64,000 bases of DNA, taken from the NCBI GenBank assembly GCA_023381355.1, contig JAMCUL010000019.1, positions 1 to 64,000 of the forward strand, read 5' to 3'. The notes under the pieces were generated by a model. It was not told the origin of the DNA and made no database searches. It was given only the letters and a program-made list of their open reading frames with translations. Source of the DNA: Thermoplasmatota archaeon. GTDB taxonomy: Archaea > Thermoplasmatota > Thermoplasmata > Thermoplasmatales > Thermoplasmataceae. The position numbers were made by a program, and so were the translations under genes. Positions 60,894 to 64,000 of this stretch are shown one piece after another; position 1 is the first letter of the stretch, and every line of letters begins with the position of its first letter.

Positions 60894-61589
60894 TTGCAGG
60901 TGATTCAATTATCTGAATGCACAAAGGCTAGGAGGGATTCCAACCTGATTGCGTAAACGGGAACAATAAACTAAAAATATCAAATATACCTTTTTCTAAC
61001 TAGGTATTAAATGGCTCAGCGTATTCTTTGACAGTTTGCGAAACCGAATATGATCCTGCTGCTACAATCCTTATAAATAAGGGAGAGCAGGGTATACGCA
61101 CTTGAGGAAAAACTGGAGAACATCCCTGATTGTAATATCTGTATCATGTCAGAGACAGATTTGTGCCAGAGATGCAATGCGAGAGCTGCAGGGTTCTAGA
61201 ACAGAAGTGGTCGAATCCTGGGCTGTACACCTGAGATATCTGGGAACCACCGCAAAATAGTTGGTGAGGTTCACACCAGGAATGAAAAGACTGCCACTTT
61301 CTCCTCTAAGGCATCGATAGTTTTACCGTGGTTGAAGCACCAGCGGCTTAATGATACATTCTGGGCTGCCCACACAGAAACAGATCTTGTCAAAAGGCCC
61401 TGCTGGTGGATTCACGCATCAAGGTGGGGGTGTATTTTACGTTCTGGTCGGTGGTTCATTTTCATCAATGGTAGTATCCCGAATTTTGTGTAAGAAAAAA
61501 TGAAATGAATCCATCAGCAATGGACAAATCTCATGAAACATAAAAGGATGCCTCCTTAGAACAACCACAGGAGGCAATGAATAATGGAA

Positions 61590-61857
61590 GAGTTTTGATA
61601 AAAAGATATCGGAAATTGTAAGGAAGAGAGTGAAGGCTCAAGGAATGGATGTTATGAAAGGGATCTTGGAACAAGATACAGAAAGATAAATGATCTGAGA
61701 ATTCCAAGGGATCGAAATAACGAATTCCAGACAGATCTCTTTGAAAGGTACCAACGCAATGTTGGTGTTGATGATCGTGTTGTATCCATGTATTCAAAGA
61801 GAGTGTCGATAAGGAATATGGCTGAAATTATTCAACATGATTGCCCAAGTAATGGAA
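61590..61857 (+). pseudogene. IS256/Mutator-type transposase N-terminal remnant
   Basis: 'KISEIVRKRVKAQGMDVMKGILEQD' (frameshift) 'ERDLGTRYRKINDLRIPRDRNNEFQTDLFERYQRNVGVDDRVVSMYSKRVSIRNMAEII'. Confidence 0.75.
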
Positions 61858-61979
61858 TGAGGATGTGACAATTAGGAAATACGGTGTATTAATCTAATAA
61901 CAAAACATAATCGTACTCCGGGTGTCCAGTGTCAAGGGCAGCGATCATTTCATAGGGTGAGAGAAAATTTCCACTGGAA

Positions 61980-62267
61980 CTAAGGAGTAAGTATTCGGTA
62001 TAGAAGAACCAGGATCATTATCCCGAAAATGTTTATGACGAATAACGGAATTGAAAGTATCAGCCCATATCTCAGAGAGAAACCATAATATATGTATATG
62101 GATAGCGCCTGCTGCATCAGGATCAGGAATCCCATTATGACTATTGGCCTGTAAATCCTCACGCTATTTTTCTTCATTTCCCTTGAAAACACATATATTA
62201 TTACAAAAGAAATCAGGAGTTCCGCACTGAGGATTCCTATGTTTAAATCCCATATTATTTCAGTCAT
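61980..62267 (-). CDS. Small membrane protein (three TM), co-transcribed with wHTH regulator
   Basis: Hydrophobic segments; overlaps stop of upstream regulator. Confidence 0.6.
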   Translation of the reverse strand: MTEIIWDLNIGILSAELLISFVIIYVFSREMKKNSVRIYRPIVIMGFLILMQQALSIYIYYGFSLRYGLILSIPLFVINIFGIMILVLLYRILTP

Positions 62268-62565
62268 TTTTAAACCTCTTCTTCATCATTTCAACTATCT
62301 CCACATAATGTGCTTCAATTTTCTGTGATGGAAAGTATATTCGTCCATACCCGTCACCTTCTTCCAGAACGAACCCGTTCTTTAGAAGTATATCCAGATG
62401 GTGTTCCACAGTACGGTAGTTAACTTTAAGTTCGTTTGCAAGGCTGTTCTTGTTGCACGGCTGATCCATGAGTTTACCCAGTATCCTCATCCTCATTGGA
62501 CCTCCCCGGGTTGCACCAAGTATATACCAGACAATTCTTTCCGTCTCCCTGTCCAAATATGACAC
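62260..62565 (-). CDS. ArsR-like winged-helix regulator
   Basis: 'GPMRMRILGKLMDQPCNKNSLANELKVNYRTVEHHLDILLKNGFVLEEGDGYGRIYFPS'. Confidence 0.87.
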   Translation of the reverse strand: MSYLDRETERIVWYILGATRGGPMRMRILGKLMDQPCNKNSLANELKVNYRTVEHHLDILLKNGFVLEEGDGYGRIYFPSQKIEAHYVEIVEMMKKRFKND

Positions 62566-62608
62566 TACCTGATTGACTCATAAATAAGTGAATATAAGGT
62601 TTTATCCT

Positions 62609-63736
62609 TTAAACCTTATTAATTGGCCCGGTTGCAGTATTGTCGAAATCCTCGTAGATTAACTCGTATTCGAATGCACCGGAGCGCAGGTTGAAACCGG
62701 TTTCAAGATATTTCAGTCCGTATGTGACATTTATGTACATGAACTTTGAAAGGTTAGAACTGCTCTGCACTATGAACTGAACCGTTGAATTTACCGTGAC
62801 AACCCTGCCGTGGAAGGCCACGACCGGCGGTGCCTCACTGTAGAACCATACTGCATTCCACAGGCCGAAGAACTTGTTCCAGGCACCTTCAATAGACTGG
62901 TTGCCTGAATAATTTCCTTTCAGGGGACCGTTTGTCCAGTGAAGAGTTGCGTTGGAAGCATATTCCGTCATGACTGTTGAGATATTCTCAATGGCAATAT
63001 TGTTCCAGTGGCTGAAGGCCAGGGACGTTATCTGATTGGTCATGGCAGCCTGCTGGTTGGAACTTATGAATCCTGTTCCTGTAATCTTCCATGTCTCCTG
63101 CTGAATCATATTTGCTGTGACAGTTGCAGGTGATGCTGAGTATGCACCTGTGCTGGATGAAGATGACGTTGTCCCGTTATTTATGGCATACGTGAGAGTG
63201 TAGCTTACATTGATGTACTGCACCTGGAATGGCGAATTCACCGGAGTTAGAACGAACTGGTTATCAGATGTTACCGTTGCATAATTTCCACTCATTGAAA
63301 CGACTGGTGGAGACTCCGCGTAGAACCACACAGCCCCCCACAGGCTGAAAAACCTGTTCCAGGTTGAGGTGATATTGCTCACTCCATGGTATGTCCCTGA
63401 AAGTGGCCCACCTATCCATTGAAGGGTTGCATTGCTTGCATACTGGCTTCCAAGGAGGGTTGCGTTTTCAATGGATATGTCGTTCCAGTGAGAAAACGCA
63501 TCACCAAGTATCTCGTTCTCATTGGCTCCAGAAACATTCTGGTTATGGTTATTCAGATTCGCGTATGTATATACAAATGCACCTGCGAATCCAACCATCA
63601 GAACGCCAAGAACCACTGCGATTATCTTTGTTGAATTCATTTTGATCATTCTATCATCATTTCCCGGATAAAGTTCATTTTTCAATATCTGTTGCAGATT
63701 ATATGCAAATCTATTGCAGATTGCAATCCATTCCAT
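62609..63736 (-). CDS. Secreted/membrane-anchored protein with two tandem NTF2/SnoaL-like domains (start probably about 63649)
   Basis: N-terminal TM 'KIIAVVLGVLMVGFAGAFVYTYANLNN'; duplicated 'AFSHWNDISIENATLLGSQYASNATLQWIGGPLSGTYHGVSNITSTWNRFFSLWGAVWFYAESPPVV' / 'AFSHWNNIAIENISTVMTEYASNATLHWTNGPLKGNYSGNQSIEGAWNKFFGLWNAVWFYSEAPPVV'. Confidence 0.75.
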   Translation of the reverse strand: MEWIAICNRFAYNLQQILKNELYPGNDDRMIKMNSTKIIAVVLGVLMVGFAGAFVYTYANLNNHNQNVSGANENEILGDAFSHWNDISIENATLLGSQYASNATLQWIGGPLSGTYHGVSNITSTWNRFFSLWGAVWFYAESPPVVSMSGNYATVTSDNQFVLTPVNSPFQVQYINVSYTLTYAINNGTTSSSSSTGAYSASPATVTANMIQQETWKITGTGFISSNQQAAMTNQITSLAFSHWNNIAIENISTVMTEYASNATLHWTNGPLKGNYSGNQSIEGAWNKFFGLWNAVWFYSEAPPVVAFHGRVVTVNSTVQFIVQSSSNLSKFMYINVTYGLKYLETGFNLRSGAFEYELIYEDFDNTATGPINKV

Positions 63737-64000
63737 GAATTATGTTGATAATCAGATGTGTGGTTTAGTTGCCCATCCTTCATCGTTAAGTCATGACGCA
63801 GTATTTTTCAGAATCACATACTGCCTTGATTACCGAAGAAAAGGTGTTGATGCCAGAAAATCCTGGGTGCATATGCAGGTATCGCTCCTGCAAGGCAGGG
63901 AAGTTCTTATCGGAAATATCCCGGATATGGCCATCAGTCAATTACAATTAGTGGGACCATCATCTCATCGGGGCCTAATCCTCCATGCCTTCCCCTGAAA

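Noticed and set aside
54940-62000. CRISPR array or defence-gene cluster in the gene-poor island
   Set aside because: No regularly spaced direct repeats and no Cas/nuclease/toxin motifs seen; only IS remnants, regulators and surface proteins.
63714-63998. 94-aa plus-strand ORF at the right edge
   Set aside because: Runs to the window end, overlaps the 5' end of the NTF2-like gene antisense, no recognised motif.

Overview
This is a 64 kb window that looks archaeal. Gene content points to Thermoplasmatales-like Thermoplasmata: tricorn-factor-type M1 aminopeptidase, family B DNA polymerase, TBP, archaeosine TGT, ABCE1, and surface proteins with 'FxETGLPxGTxW' repeats. About 2-54.9 kb is a compact core chromosome carrying purE/purK, Sua5, SHMT, polB, tgtA, ABCE1, folP, fur, hisS, guaA-B, rpsB, tbp, truD, the futalosine-menaquinone genes mqnC/mqnE/mqnA, guaB, glpA/D-like, ppdK, coaBC, coaD, nfo and a DUF1015 gene. 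The two ends are accessory. At the left edge an IS21-family istA/istB element interrupts an IS110-family transposase, and the preserved IS110 upstream region folds like a bridge RNA. At the right, after a tRNA-Thr(CGT) gene, lies a gene-poor zone with remnants of IS3-, IS4/IS1634- and IS256-like transposases and lineage-type surface proteins and regulators. Best-supported non-coding signals are a TPP (THI-box) riboswitch upstream of an MFS transporter, and the tRNA-Thr gene, whose 5' half overlaps the 3' end of the DUF1015 CDS. A geranylgeranyl-reductase-like gene appears to lack any ATG/GTG/TTG start and may initiate at AUU. No CRISPR array, rRNA operon or complete known defence system was seen. 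All calls were made by eye; no database searches or folding programs were run.
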